This document shows positions 18,143 through 26,655 of a DNA stretch of 64,000 nt, in pieces. The notes below the pieces were generated by a model, which saw only the letters and a program-made list of their open reading frames with translations, ran no database searches and was not told where the DNA came from. This DNA is from Micrococcales bacterium KH10 (lineage in GTDB: Bacteria; Actinomycetota; Actinomycetes; Actinomycetales; Cellulomonadaceae). How positions within the stretch are numbered: the first letter of the stretch is position 1; every line of letters begins with the position of its first letter. The translations under genes were made by a program, and so were the position numbers. The DNA is taken from assembly GCA_900188465.1 (NCBI GenBank), contig FZPE01000001.1, forward strand, positions 1,116,001-1,180,000, in the 5' to 3' direction.

Positions 18143-18576
18143 GAGGCCGGACGTGTGACCGGGACGGCACTGGTGGCCAGTCCGTACCCGGCAGGGACCT
18201 GACCTGGATCGTTACTTTGCTCAATGATGCGATTGTGCTCGTCCACGAATACGACGTGCGGCTGGTAGGTGCGCGCTTCAGCGTCGGCGAGCACTCCGTA
18301 GGCGATGATGATCACCACGTCGCCGGGGTGTACCAGGTGCGCAGCGGCACCGTTGATCGCGATTTCGCCGCTTCCGGCGGGGCCTGGGAGGGCATAGGTG
18401 GATAGCCGGGCACCGTTGGTGACGTCGACGACATCGACTTGTTGTCCGGGCAAGATGTCCGATGCGGCGAGCAGATCCTCGTCGATGGTGATGGAACCGA
18501 CATAGTCCAAATCAGCGCCGGTCACCGTGGCGCGATGAATCTTGCCGATCATCATGGGGCGTTGCAGTGATGTCAC
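18139..18576 (-). CDS. panD: Aspartate 1-decarboxylase proenzyme
   Basis: Pyruvoyl enzyme making beta-alanine from aspartate for pantothenate. The core is [21 protein letters not shown]: cleavage between Gly and Ser in YVGS generates the pyruvoyl group. [15 protein letters not shown] closes the fold. GTG 18576 is preferred because GAAGGA lies about 5 bases upstream and the distance to KIHRA matches mycobacterial PanD; an ATG at 18615 overlapping the panC stop (ATGA) is an alternative that would add 13 residues. Part of the panC-panD-nadB chain. Confidence 0.95.
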   Translation of the reverse strand: MTSLQRPMMIGKIHRATVTGADLDYVGSITIDEDLLAASDILPGQQVDVVDVTNGARLSTYALPGPAGSGEIAINGAAAHLVHPGDVVIIIAYGVLADAEARTYQPHVVFVDEHNRIIEQSNDPGQVPAGYGLATSAVPVTRPAS

Positions 18577-18611
18577 GCCTGTCCTTCCACATCCTTCCGG
18601 CAAGCCGGAAG

Positions 18612-19484
18612 TCACTGGCCTGTCATGGTGACCGAGCAGTTGTCGATCAACCTGGTGCTACCCGCACGGGCAGCGACGAGCAGTAGCGCACTGCCGCGGT
18701 ATTCGTCAGATACCTCTTCAAGTGTCTCAGGTTCGACGAGCACAACATAGTCGAGAACGAGTCCATCGCTACGCAAAATTGTCTCTTTCGCCACATCTGT
18801 GACCTGTGTAGCGTTCTTGCCCTGGTCTGCGGCTCGCCCAGCGGCGGTGAGCGCTTGTGGGATGGCGCGGGCCTGCGCTCGTTCTTCTTGGCTCAAATAC
18901 CGGTTGCGGCTCGATAACGCCAAACCGTCTTCTTCGCGCACGGTCGGTACGGCCATGAGTCGGACCGGAACGTCGAGGGCAGCCACCATCGCCGAAATCA
19001 CCGCGAACTGCTGCGCGTCTTTTTGCCCGAAGATCGCGATGTCGGGCTGGGTCAGGTTGAGCAGTTTGAGCACCACGGTCAGCACACCGTCGAAGTGGCC
19101 AGGCCGTATCTCACCCTCATAGTCGGTGCCGAGCGTTCCTGCGGAAACGGTCACCGCAGACTTGCCGTGCGGATACATCTGATCGACCGTCGGGGCGAAG
19201 ACGAGGTCTGCATCAGTTCCCAATGCCGCGAGGTCGTCTTCGAGCGTGCGCGGATACCTATCGAAGTCTTCGTTGGGCCCGAACTGCAAGGGGTTGACGA
19301 AAATCGTGACGACAACATGGTCCGCTACTTCGCGGGCTTGGCGCACCAGTTCGAGGTGGCCGCGGTGCAATGCACCCATGGTCATCACGACCGCGCGGGT
19401 TCCGGTCAGAGCCCCCAGTGCAGCACCCAGTTCATCGCGAGTTGTGGCTACGACCGGCAAGCCGGCTTTCGACGCCTGAGTCAT
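18612..19484 (-). CDS. panC: Pantothenate synthetase (pantoate-beta-alanine ligase)
   Basis: ATP-dependent ligase joining pantoate and beta-alanine; 290 residues. Signatures are the HIGH-like [51 protein letters not shown] and the LSSRNRYLS loop. The start overlaps the upstream DUF2520 gene by four bases. With panD and the PanG-like gene it forms a pantothenate unit; panB is elsewhere. Confidence 0.97.
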   Translation of the reverse strand: MTQASKAGLPVVATTRDELGAALGALTGTRAVVMTMGALHRGHLELVRQAREVADHVVVTIFVNPLQFGPNEDFDRYPRTLEDDLAALGTDADLVFAPTVDQMYPHGKSAVTVSAGTLGTDYEGEIRPGHFDGVLTVVLKLLNLTQPDIAIFGQKDAQQFAVISAMVAALDVPVRLMAVPTVREEDGLALSSRNRYLSQEERAQARAIPQALTAAGRAADQGKNATQVTDVAKETILRSDGLVLDYVVLVEPETLEEVSDEYRGSALLLVAARAGSTRLIDNCSVTMTGQ

Positions 19485-20449
19485 TGGTCGTCTTCCTCGC
19501 GATTCTTGCTCGTCTTGCTCGGGGCGGTCAGGAATGCCTGTAACTGCCCGTACTGGACTTCGGTGATTCTACGCGCACGGTGCGCACGGTCGGCAGTGGC
19601 CTGGGCGAGCACGCGATAGGAGTCGATCAGGTCCGGGTGACCGTCGCGGGCACTGACACGGCCTATCTCAACCAGATGGCTGGCAACCGTGCCCACGTCG
19701 CCACGGGACACCGGTCCGGTGAGCGCGCCGATCGGATCGGCCCCGTCGGCGCTGCGGCGCAGCGCACCGTCGACACTCGCGTCGACGAGGTGGCGGATCA
19801 ATGTGCCGGGTGCTTCGACTCCTGCTGCTTTGAGCAGTTCGTCGGCTTGAGCGAGCAGTGTGACGAGGTGGTTTGAGGCGTGTGCGAGCGCAGCGTGATA
19901 GGCGGCTCGCTGCTCGTCCGCGATGACCACGGGTTCGCCGCCCATCTCGACGACGAGCGCCTGCGCAATCGGCAGGAATGCACTCGGCGCGGTTACCGCG
20001 AACGGGACGCCTTCGAGCCGGGCGATATCAAGGGAAGTTCCGGTAAAGGTCATCACCGGATGGACGGCCAGGACGAGTGCTCCCTCGCCGCGCGCCGCAT
20101 CGAGCACGTCGAGGCCGTGGGCACCTGAGACGTGCAGGACGATCTGACCGGTCTGCCAGGCTCCTGTTGTAGCAAGGCCATCGACCAAGGGTTTGATGGC
20201 ATCGTCGGGGGTGGCAATGACGACGAGTTCGGCTCGTTCCACAATGTCCGGGATCGGGAGGATCGGGACGTCCGGAAGCATGATTGCGGCACGGTCGCGT
20301 GATTCCTCGGATACCGCGCTGACGCCGACTATTGCGTGACCTGCGGCACGCAACGCACTGCCGAGGACTGCTCCGACTCGGCCCGCGCCGATGATGCCGA
20401 TGCCTAAGCGCCCAGGGGCGCGGCCGGTCGGTGGCTGGGGTGCTGTCAT
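19481..20449 (-). CDS. Rossmann-fold / DUF2520 protein, candidate PanG-type ketopantoate reductase
   Basis: 322-residue cytoplasmic protein with an N-terminal NAD(P)-binding motif (LGIGIIGAGRVGAVLGSALRAAGH) and a C-terminal helical DUF2520 domain (LAHASNHLVTLLAQADELLKAAGVE). Its first position in a panC-panD operon, and the report that DUF2520 proteins such as Francisella PanG reduce ketopantoate, suggest it supplies pantoate in place of or beside PanE. Mycobacteria hold an orthologue in the same position. The fold is secure; the reaction is inference. Confidence 0.75.
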   Translation of the reverse strand: MTAPQPPTGRAPGRLGIGIIGAGRVGAVLGSALRAAGHAIVGVSAVSEESRDRAAIMLPDVPILPIPDIVERAELVVIATPDDAIKPLVDGLATTGAWQTGQIVLHVSGAHGLDVLDAARGEGALVLAVHPVMTFTGTSLDIARLEGVPFAVTAPSAFLPIAQALVVEMGGEPVVIADEQRAAYHAALAHASNHLVTLLAQADELLKAAGVEAPGTLIRHLVDASVDGALRRSADGADPIGALTGPVSRGDVGTVASHLVEIGRVSARDGHPDLIDSYRVLAQATADRAHRARRITEVQYGQLQAFLTAPSKTSKNREEDDQ

Positions 20450-20542
20450 ACACTCATGCTAGAAACAACATCACGACCCCGGCAACGACGCTGAGCACCG
20501 CCAACTCACCCGATCATGGGCAGATCGAGGCCGGAGAACGAA

Positions 20543-20651
20543 ATGAACACTCACCTTGAACATGCAGCACGCCCGTTGCACGATCTTCATGCTGACTCGA
20601 CCTTGCCCGAAACCCGGCAAACCCCACTTACTGGATCAGAAATACTTTCAG
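20543..20651 (+). pseudogene. 5' fragment of an unidentified gene cut by the ISL3-type remnant
   Basis: GGAGAA precedes ATG 20543, and the frame encodes about 36 natural-looking residues (NTHLEHAARPLHDLHADS, then TGSEILSG) before running into the terminal repeat of an IS remnant at 20652. Reading then continues as nonsense to a stop at 20686. It looks like the start of a real gene, divergent from the DUF2520 gene, that lost its body. I cannot identify the family. Confidence 0.45.
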
Positions 20652-20675
20652 GGCTCTTCGTAATCAAGGGTGTAG
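20652..20675 (+). repeat. Left terminal inverted repeat of the ISL3-type remnant
   Basis: Pairs with the complement of 21139-21162 at 19 of 24 positions. Beyond it, GTGGGG also recurs on the inner side of both ends with a 2-bp offset, so the repeat may extend to about 30 bp. Confidence 0.7.
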
Positions 20676-21050
20676 GTGGGGTCTGAAGCTGCCGGCTTCG
20701 ATCAGGGACCTCGCAACGTAGTTGGTGAGGTTCCGGAAGCCGAGCGCGGTGGGGACTTCGCTGGTGTCCTGCCGCCAAGTGCGTCGGCAGTGCGCGCACC
20801 GGTAGCGGCGCACCCGGACCAGCAGTGTCGTCGGCCGGTGCCCGAACGGCTCGTGAGCCAGCGGACGAGTCACCGTGTCGCGCACGACGCCCTCGGCGCC
20901 GCACTTCCGGCACCACGGGTCAACATCGACAACGCGGCACTCCAGCACCGCCCGATCGGGTTCGAGCAACTGCCCGACGGCTTGAAGGCCGAGCTCGTCG
21001 AGACGGCACAACGTGGTCAAGTCAGGGATCGCGAACATAGGGTGGTGCAC
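20664..21050 (-). pseudogene. Truncated ISL3-family transposase (N-terminal zinc-finger region only)
   Basis: 128-residue frame containing the helix-turn-helix and zinc-finger head of ISL3 transposases: DPWCRKCGAEG, then RPTTLLVRVRRYRCAHCRRTWRQD, with two CxxC pairs. Full-length members are about 400 residues and carry a DDE catalytic domain after this head. Here the protein ends inside the terminal repeat, so the catalytic part is deleted and the product cannot transpose. It could still bind the element ends. Confidence 0.75.
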
Positions 21051-21138
21051 GTCGAGGTCTTCCCGCCGATGGTCAGCGTGAGAACTACCATCCTGGAAGA
21101 CCTCGACCCCTATCCGCGAACCAGCCAGCGCCCCACGA

Positions 21139-21162
21139 CTACACCCTCAAATGCGACGAGCC
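21139..21162 (-). repeat. Right terminal inverted repeat of the ISL3-type remnant
   Basis: Inverted partner of 20652-20675 with five mismatches. Coding-looking sequence resumes immediately outside it at 21163. Confidence 0.65.
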
Positions 21163-21306
21163 GCATTAGATGTTCCACCAGGCTGGCTAATTCCAGAGAT
21201 CGACCAGCGTCCACACGCCGAGTACGCCGCAGATTTCGACGCGCATTGGCCCCAAATCGAGGTCGAGTTGCAGCAACGACTCGTGCCGATCAACCTGCCG
21301 CAGTAA
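21163..21306 (+). pseudogene. 3' fragment of an unidentified gene beside the ISL3-type remnant
   Basis: From the outer edge of the right terminal repeat a frame encodes about 47 residues with protein-like composition (LDVPPGWLIPEIDQRPH, then AEYAADFDAHWPQIEVELQQ) and stops at TAA 21304. It has no start or ribosome-binding site of its own. It may be the tail of the gene whose head is at 20543, or of a different gene. The two pieces do not share a recognisable family. Confidence 0.4.
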
Positions 21307-21316
21307 CGCAGGTGGA

Positions 21317-21898
21317 TCAATCGGTGCGTTCAGCCCAGGCTTGGTGTTTCAGCGTGATCTGCTCGGTCATGTCTTCAAGGAACTTCACGACGGTGAGCCG
21401 CTCCTGGGAAGAAAGCCGGGCAGCCGCATGGAATCTTTTCGACTGGACTCGGCCCACGGTTTCCATCGCGGCTTCGCGAGTTTCTTCGGTGACCGAGATC
21501 GCAAGCGCACGCCTGTCTGTCGGATGCGGTTCACGAATGATGTGGCCGCCTTCTTCGAGCCGGTCCAGCAATTTGGTAATGGATGCAGTCGAAATTCGCA
21601 GGTGTTGCGCGATGGCGCTCGGGGTGACCACCGTTCCGCTGTGCCAGGCAACGATCAGGTAATGCAACGCTCGCATATCCGAATGACCCAGTTTCATGTA
21701 TCGCTGCGATGCTTCGGTGAGAAGTTGTTCCGCCTCACGAAGCTTTCCCAACGCCGCCATGACGCGACCGATCTCCGCCACCTCTTGCGGGTCCAGGCCG
21801 CTGCGGTCGATGAGGCGCGATTCTGGGTCGTTCGAGTCAACGCTGTACATGGACGACGAGATGCTCTGATCGCTGTCGCCGGACTTTGCCATTTCCAT
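21317..21898 (-). CDS. MarR-family repressor of the carotenoid operon (CrtR-like)
   Basis: 193-residue winged-helix regulator. The HTH is in TPSAIAQHLRISTASITKLLDRLEEGGHIIREPHPTDRRALAISVT, the usual MarR recognition helix plus wing. It is divergent from idi-crtE across 84 bp, the position of crtR in Corynebacterium glutamicum, whose MarR-type product represses the crt genes and responds to geranylgeranyl diphosphate. The first ATG (21898) has no ribosome-binding site; TTAAAAT lies directly upstream, spaced so that transcription could begin at the third codon (ATG 21892), giving a leaderless message. Function by context. Confidence 0.8.
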   Translation of the reverse strand: MEMAKSGDSDQSISSSMYSVDSNDPESRLIDRSGLDPQEVAEIGRVMAALGKLREAEQLLTEASQRYMKLGHSDMRALHYLIVAWHSGTVVTPSAIAQHLRISTASITKLLDRLEEGGHIIREPHPTDRRALAISVTEETREAAMETVGRVQSKRFHAAARLSSQERLTVVKFLEDMTEQITLKHQAWAERTD

Positions 21899-21925
21899 AT
21901 TTTAACCGTCAGGTGGGAACCCGTC

Positions 21926-21954
21926 TTGCCGAATGCTAGCTTGGCTAATATTAT
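21926..21954 (+). promoter_or_regulatory. Promoter of the carotenoid operon, with likely MarR operator
   Basis: TTGCCG (21926-21931), a 17-bp spacer and TATTAT (21949-21954) form a good sigma-70-type promoter. The palindromes GCTAGC and TAATATTA fall between and on the -10 element and are candidates for the divergent MarR repressor. A strong AAAGGAGGGG site precedes the idi ATG. Confidence 0.6.
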
Positions 21955-21982
21955 CGTCAACTAGAGAAAAAGGAGGGGTGAA

Positions 21983-22579
21983 ATGTCACGACAAGTGGGT
22001 GCAGTACGCTCAGAACAGGTCGTTCTACTCTCCGAAGACGCCACGGCAATCGGCGCTGCCGACCGTGTAACAGTGCATCACAGCAACACCCCGCTCCACC
22101 TGGCGTTCTCGTGTTATCTGTTCAATCAACACGGCCAACTGCTGCTAACGCGCCGGGCACTATCGAAACTGACTTGGCCAGGGGTGTGGACCAACAGCTT
22201 TTGCGGCCACCCCCAGCCGTCCGAGGACCCCATTGACGCTATCCACCGGCGCGCCGAGTACGAGCTTGGCGCGCAGGTGACAGATATTGCGCCCGTTCTT
22301 CCGGACTTCAGATATATGGCCATCGACGCCAGTGGCATCGTGGAAAATGAGGTTTGCCCTGTCTTCAGCGCCACAATCCAAGGTCCGCTGCAGCCTCGTG
22401 CCGAAGAAGTTAGCCAGTGGCAGTGGGTTGACCCTGTCGCGATCACGCGGGCCGTCCGGCTGACACCTTTCGCGTTTAGCCCCTGGATGGTCGAACAACT
22501 GAATCTGTTCGACCCGTCATCCTTGCGCCATGACGCCACATCGTTGCGCAGCAATAGCACCGTCATGGGAACACCGTGA
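21983..22579 (+). CDS. idi: Isopentenyl-diphosphate isomerase, type 1
   Basis: Nudix-fold enzyme interconverting IPP and DMAPP, 198 residues. Catalytic Cys74 lies in NSFCGHP, His76 follows, and the catalytic Glu is in VENEVCPVF; the Nudix-like helix is RRAEYELGAQV. It leads an eight-gene operon, raising DMAPP supply for the GGPP synthase encoded next. AAAGGAGGGG lies 5 bases before the start. Confidence 0.96.
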   Translation: MSRQVGAVRSEQVVLLSEDATAIGAADRVTVHHSNTPLHLAFSCYLFNQHGQLLLTRRALSKLTWPGVWTNSFCGHPQPSEDPIDAIHRRAEYELGAQVTDIAPVLPDFRYMAIDASGIVENEVCPVFSATIQGPLQPRAEEVSQWQWVDPVAITRAVRLTPFAFSPWMVEQLNLFDPSSLRHDATSLRSNSTVMGTP

Positions 22580-23730
22580 GAACAGGTACGGGGTACGAGC
22601 ACACCCCCGTCCCCCTCCTAGCCGATGTTGCACACGAACTCGAGCAAATCTTCGCAGCCAAGAACGCCCAAGCCCAGTCCTACGGGAACAAATTTGGTCA
22701 ACTGTGGTCGTTGGTCGCCAAGCAGATACGAGGCGGAAAGGCCGTACGCCCGTGGCTGTTTCTTGAAACCTACTACGCTCTTGATCGCGGCCGACACTTG
22801 GAAAACGAAACGAGCGGCCTCCCCGCCCAGCGGACACCCACGCGGCCGGTTCAATCTGACGTCGCCCGCATCGCGGCCGCCATCGAAGCCCTCCATTTCG
22901 CATTCTTGCTCCATGACGATGTGATCGACGCGGACACCATGCGACGCGGCAAGCCTAATCTCATTGGTGAACTAATCCAGCAACATCAAGATGTGGCGAA
23001 CAACAACGGTGCACCCAACAGTTTGGTCACTCACTACGCACAGACAGGAGGGATTCTGGCCGGCAACCTACTACTGGCTGCTGCCCACCAAATCTTCGCC
23101 CGAGTGCAACTACCGGAACAGTCCCGAATCCGGCTCCTCGACGTTTTAGATGAAACCGTATTCGAAACTACCGCTGGCGAATTCAACGACGTTGGCTTGA
23201 GTGCCGGAGTCATTGCCTGTGACCTACCCACCGTTGTCGACATGAGTGCCCGCAAAACCGCGGTGTACACCTTTGAGTTGCCGCTACGTGCAGCGGTGGC
23301 ACTGAGCGGTGGATCGCTCAAGCTTGAGCAGTCGTTAGTTTCCGCTACAACACATCTCGGGTTGGCTTATCAACTCCAAGATGATCTGCTTTCAACATTC
23401 GGCGATCCCACCGCACACGGCAAAGATCCCTACTCAGATCTGCGAGAAGGCAAGCAAACGGCCATCATCCACTTCGCACGCCAAACCACCATGTGGCCCC
23501 AGATCGCGGCGAACTTCGGGAACCCGGATCTCGATACCGAATCTGCCGTCAAAATGCGTGATACGCTCATCCAGTGCGGCGCCGAAGCCTTCGTTCGGTC
23601 ATTGGTCGAAGAACAAATGCAGCTTTTCCATCAAAAGCTGCATCGCGCAGATGGCGAAGCAACCATTCCCGCTGATGTCCGTGACCTACTGAGCAACGTA
23701 GCTACCAACCTACAGGGGCGGCAATCATGA
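22576..23730 (+). CDS. crtE: Geranylgeranyl diphosphate synthase
   Basis: Trans-isoprenyl diphosphate synthase, 384 residues, starting at GTG 22576, four bases inside idi. The first Asp-rich motif is in FLLHDDVIDADTMRRG and the second in YQLQDDLLSTFGD; GGKAVRPWLF binds diphosphate. It condenses DMAPP and IPP to C20 GGPP for phytoene. Placement between idi and crtB settles the carotenoid role over a quinone one. Confidence 0.94.
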   Translation: MRTGTGYEHTPVPLLADVAHELEQIFAAKNAQAQSYGNKFGQLWSLVAKQIRGGKAVRPWLFLETYYALDRGRHLENETSGLPAQRTPTRPVQSDVARIAAAIEALHFAFLLHDDVIDADTMRRGKPNLIGELIQQHQDVANNNGAPNSLVTHYAQTGGILAGNLLLAAAHQIFARVQLPEQSRIRLLDVLDETVFETTAGEFNDVGLSAGVIACDLPTVVDMSARKTAVYTFELPLRAAVALSGGSLKLEQSLVSATTHLGLAYQLQDDLLSTFGDPTAHGKDPYSDLREGKQTAIIHFARQTTMWPQIAANFGNPDLDTESAVKMRDTLIQCGAEAFVRSLVEEQMQLFHQKLHRADGEATIPADVRDLLSNVATNLQGRQS

Positions 23731-24623
23731 GGCCGCCCGCGCAGACCGCGCCCCTGAATCGTTTCACCCAAACCGCTCAGCAAGTAGCGGGACGAGTCAT
23801 CAAATCGTATTCAACCTCGTTCGGTCTAGCGACACGGCTCCTTGGGCGACGACACCGCACTCATATTCGCAATATCTACGCGCTGGTGCGGGTCGCTGAC
23901 GAAATTGTCGACGGGGTGGCGAACGCAGCCGGGTTGAGCCTAGAGGAACAACATGAAGCCCTCGATAGGTATGAGCACGAAACACACCAGGCACTACGCA
24001 CCGGTTACAGCACCGATTTAGTCGTGCACGCTTTTGCACACACGGCGCGATTGGCCAGGATCGACGAGTCCCTAACCTCACCATTCTTTGCGTCGATGCG
24101 CTCGGACCTGGACGGGAGCGCACGCCAGACAACGTATGACCAGACTGCACACGCCAACTATGTGTACGGCTCGGCAGAGGTAGTGGGGCTGATGTGCCTG
24201 CAAGTTTTCCTGCGTACCAGCAGGCCCACTGCTGACCAACTAGAGCGGCTACAACATGGCGCCAGGCAACTTGGTGCAGCGTTTCAAAACATCAACTTCT
24301 TAAGAGATCTAGGTGACGACACGCAACGCTTAGGACGAGGCTATCTTGGCGTCAGCCATGCCATCACAGACAACGAACGTGACATGTGGGTCCAGACCAT
24401 TCGCAAACAAATGCACGATGCCGCTCAGGTCACCACGCTATTGCCGTCTGATGTACGCACCGCCGTGCGTAGCGCCACCGGACTTTTTTCTGAGTTAACC
24501 AATCGGGTTGCCCGTACGCCTGCGGCGCAGTTGCATCAAAGCAGAATCCGGGTGCCGGACCCGGTGAAGTTGCGAATCATCGGTGCCGCAATAATCGCCA
24601 CGCAGAAAGAACGTCTGAGATGA
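23727..24623 (+). CDS. crtB: Phytoene synthase
   Basis: Joins two GGPP to 15-cis-phytoene; 298 residues. The SxxKSYSTSFGLAT start segment, RVADEIVDG (Asp-rich motif at 58-62), YVYGSAEVVGLM and the second motif in NFLRDLGDDTQRLGRGYL are all present. The start overlaps crtE by four bases (ATGA). Squalene synthases share the fold, but crtI downstream is decisive. Confidence 0.96.
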   Translation: MRPPAQTAPLNRFTQTAQQVAGRVIKSYSTSFGLATRLLGRRHRTHIRNIYALVRVADEIVDGVANAAGLSLEEQHEALDRYEHETHQALRTGYSTDLVVHAFAHTARLARIDESLTSPFFASMRSDLDGSARQTTYDQTAHANYVYGSAEVVGLMCLQVFLRTSRPTADQLERLQHGARQLGAAFQNINFLRDLGDDTQRLGRGYLGVSHAITDNERDMWVQTIRKQMHDAAQVTTLLPSDVRTAVRSATGLFSELTNRVARTPAAQLHQSRIRVPDPVKLRIIGAAIIATQKERLR

Positions 24624-26287
24624 CCACAACTGCAGACATTCGCACTGTCGTTATTGGTGGGGGCATAGCGGGCCTGTCAACGGCAACGTTACTTGCCCGC
24701 GAAGGTCACCACGTCACGCTCTTAGAAAAGAATGCGCAGGTCGGTGGCCGAACTGGGATCTTCGAGAAGGACGGCTTCCGCTTCGATACGGGACCTTCTT
24801 GGTACCTGATGCCACAAGTTTTCGAGCATTTCTTCCAACTACTAGGCACATCAGCTGCCGAACAGCTCGACCTAGAGTACTTACACCCGGCATACCGCGT
24901 CTTCGCACAGCCGACTGGTGACGATACCGACAGACGTCACCGCGAGCCCGTGACGATTCCCTATGGGCGTCAACGAGTACGCGAGGTCTTTGAACAGATC
25001 GAACCCGGTAGTGGAGCAAGATTTGATCGCTACCTTGCCTCCTCCATCCGAACCACCGAGCTTGCGCAGCGCTACTTCCTCTATAACCCGTTCACGAGAT
25101 GGCGTTCTTTGATCCGCCGGGAGGTTTTAACCGGCATACCGAAACTCGTTAGTCTGCTCGCGACTTCACTCGAACGCTATGTCGCGCAGCGTTTTAAGGA
25201 TCCGGTCCTGCGGCAGATATTGGGATATCCGGCGGTGTTTTTGGGCACTAACCCCGCTGATGCCCCCGCCATGTATCACCTGATGAGTGCCCTCGACTTA
25301 GGTGAAGGCGTGCAGTATCCGATGGGCGGGTTCCACCGGATCGTTGAGCGACTAGAAGAGCTAGCGCGCGCATCTGGAGTTGAGATCAAGACCAATGCCC
25401 AGGTCACCCACATCAGAACCGGGGATCTTTTGCAGCACGGCTCGCAGTTAACAAGGTCGCTACGCCGCATTTGGCCATCTGGGCAAAGACGTCAAGTACG
25501 CGGTGTCTCCTGGCGTGACCGATCCGCAGTAGAGCACTTCGAAACCGCAGATTATGTGGTCTCCGCAGCAGACCTCCATCACACCGAGACCTCACTTCTG
25601 AGCGCCTCCGAACGCAGTTACCCGCAACGCTGGTGGAACCGTCGCACCAGCGGACCGGGCGCAGTGATCGCGCTACTCGGAGTGCGCGGGGAGCTTCCGG
25701 AGCTACCCCATCACTCATTGTTTTTCACGGAAGATTGGACGAAGAATTTCGACGCGATCTTCGGCGATCACCCGCAGATACCCGATCCGGCATCTCTTTA
25801 CGTATGCAAGCCGAGCGCCACCGACGACACCGTCGCACCGCGCGGGCACGAAAACCTATTCGTGCTGATCCCTGTGCCAGCCGACCCCCGGATCGGCCAC
25901 GGCGGTACCGCACATTCGGCAGATCCTTTGGTCGAGCAAACCGTAAACACCGCAATCGAGCAGATCGCGAAGTGGGCTGACATTCCTGACCTGCACGAAC
26001 GAATTGTGGTGCAACAAACTATCGGACCTGCCGATTTCGCAACGGATTACTTCTCCTGGAAGGGCGGCATGCTGGGTCCTGCCCACACCCTGAGTCAAAG
26101 TGCCATGTTCCGACCTGCTAACACCTCAAAAAAGGTCCGAGGGCTGCTCTACTCTGGCGCCACCACTAGTCCTGGAGTTGGTGTGCCGATGTGCCTCATT
26201 AGTGCCGAACTCGTCCTGAAGAGTATTCGCGGAGACCACACTCCTGGCCCCTTGCCCACTGCTGACCAAACTGACGGGGGCGCCTAA
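24620..26287 (+). CDS. crtI: Phytoene desaturase (lycopene-forming)
   Basis: FAD enzyme introducing four double bonds into phytoene to give lycopene; 555 residues. The dinucleotide-binding motif is VIGGGIAGLSTATLLAREGHHVTLLEKN at the N-terminus (residues 11-38), and the C-terminal carotenoid desaturase signature is in GLLYSGATTSPGVGVPMCLISAELV. It overlaps crtB by four bases and crtYe by one. Somewhat longer than the usual ~500-540 residues, with a hydrophilic middle insert (HGSQLTRSLRRIWPSGQRRQ). Confidence 0.96.
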   Translation: MTTTADIRTVVIGGGIAGLSTATLLAREGHHVTLLEKNAQVGGRTGIFEKDGFRFDTGPSWYLMPQVFEHFFQLLGTSAAEQLDLEYLHPAYRVFAQPTGDDTDRRHREPVTIPYGRQRVREVFEQIEPGSGARFDRYLASSIRTTELAQRYFLYNPFTRWRSLIRREVLTGIPKLVSLLATSLERYVAQRFKDPVLRQILGYPAVFLGTNPADAPAMYHLMSALDLGEGVQYPMGGFHRIVERLEELARASGVEIKTNAQVTHIRTGDLLQHGSQLTRSLRRIWPSGQRRQVRGVSWRDRSAVEHFETADYVVSAADLHHTETSLLSASERSYPQRWWNRRTSGPGAVIALLGVRGELPELPHHSLFFTEDWTKNFDAIFGDHPQIPDPASLYVCKPSATDDTVAPRGHENLFVLIPVPADPRIGHGGTAHSADPLVEQTVNTAIEQIAKWADIPDLHERIVVQQTIGPADFATDYFSWKGGMLGPAHTLSQSAMFRPANTSKKVRGLLYSGATTSPGVGVPMCLISAELVLKSIRGDHTPGPLPTADQTDGGA

Positions 26288-26655
26288 TGGGATGGTTTTA
26301 TTTAGGCTGCTTGCTTGCCGGGATCATCTGCATGTTGCTTCTGGACCGCCGCTTCCGACTGTTCTTCTTCCACGATCCCGCGGTGGCGCTATTGATTGTG
26401 ACCGTCGGAACCGGCCTGCTGTTGTTGTGGGACTTCGCGGGGATCGCGGCAGGAGTGTTTTTTCGCGGTGACGCCACGATCGCATCTGGAATTGTGCTCG
26501 CTCCTGAACTCCCGCTAGAGGAACCAATCTTCTTGATTTTCCTGGTGCTCTGCACAATGAACACCTTCACGGGAATTCATAAAGTTATGACGGCACACGC
26601 TGAACGACAGCGTGGTCGCAACATCCCATCGCAGTCACAAGGGGAGGAGCCGTGA
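26287..26655 (+). CDS. crtYe: C50 carotenoid cyclase subunit CrtYe-like
   Basis: 122-residue integral membrane protein with three predicted helices and the lycopene cyclase-domain motif PLEEP at 76-80. The heterodimeric cyclases of actinobacteria consist of two such small subunits; they close the end rings of C50 carotenoids after lycopene elongation. The start overlaps the crtI stop by one base (TAATG), and the 3' end overlaps the next gene by four. Ring type cannot be read from the sequence. Confidence 0.88.
   Translation: MGWFYLGCLLAGIICMLLLDRRFRLFFFHDPAVALLIVTVGTGLLLLWDFAGIAAGVFFRGDATIASGIVLAPELPLEEPIFLIFLVLCTMNTFTGIHKVMTAHAERQRGRNIPSQSQGEEP

Larger units (their letters stand above)
20652..21162. 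mobile_element. Internally deleted ISL3-family element (about 511 bp)
   Basis: Imperfect terminal inverted repeats at 20652-20675 and 21139-21162 match at 19 of 24 positions; outer ends read GGCTCTTCG and, inverted, GGCTCGTCG. The GG-CTCTTC opening is typical of ISL3-family ends. Inside is only the N-terminal third of the transposase. A 13-bp inverted repeat (21051-21063 / 21095-21107) lies between the transposase start and the right end. No 8-bp target duplication is visible, so the ends were probably separated from their original flanks by rearrangement. Confidence 0.7.
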
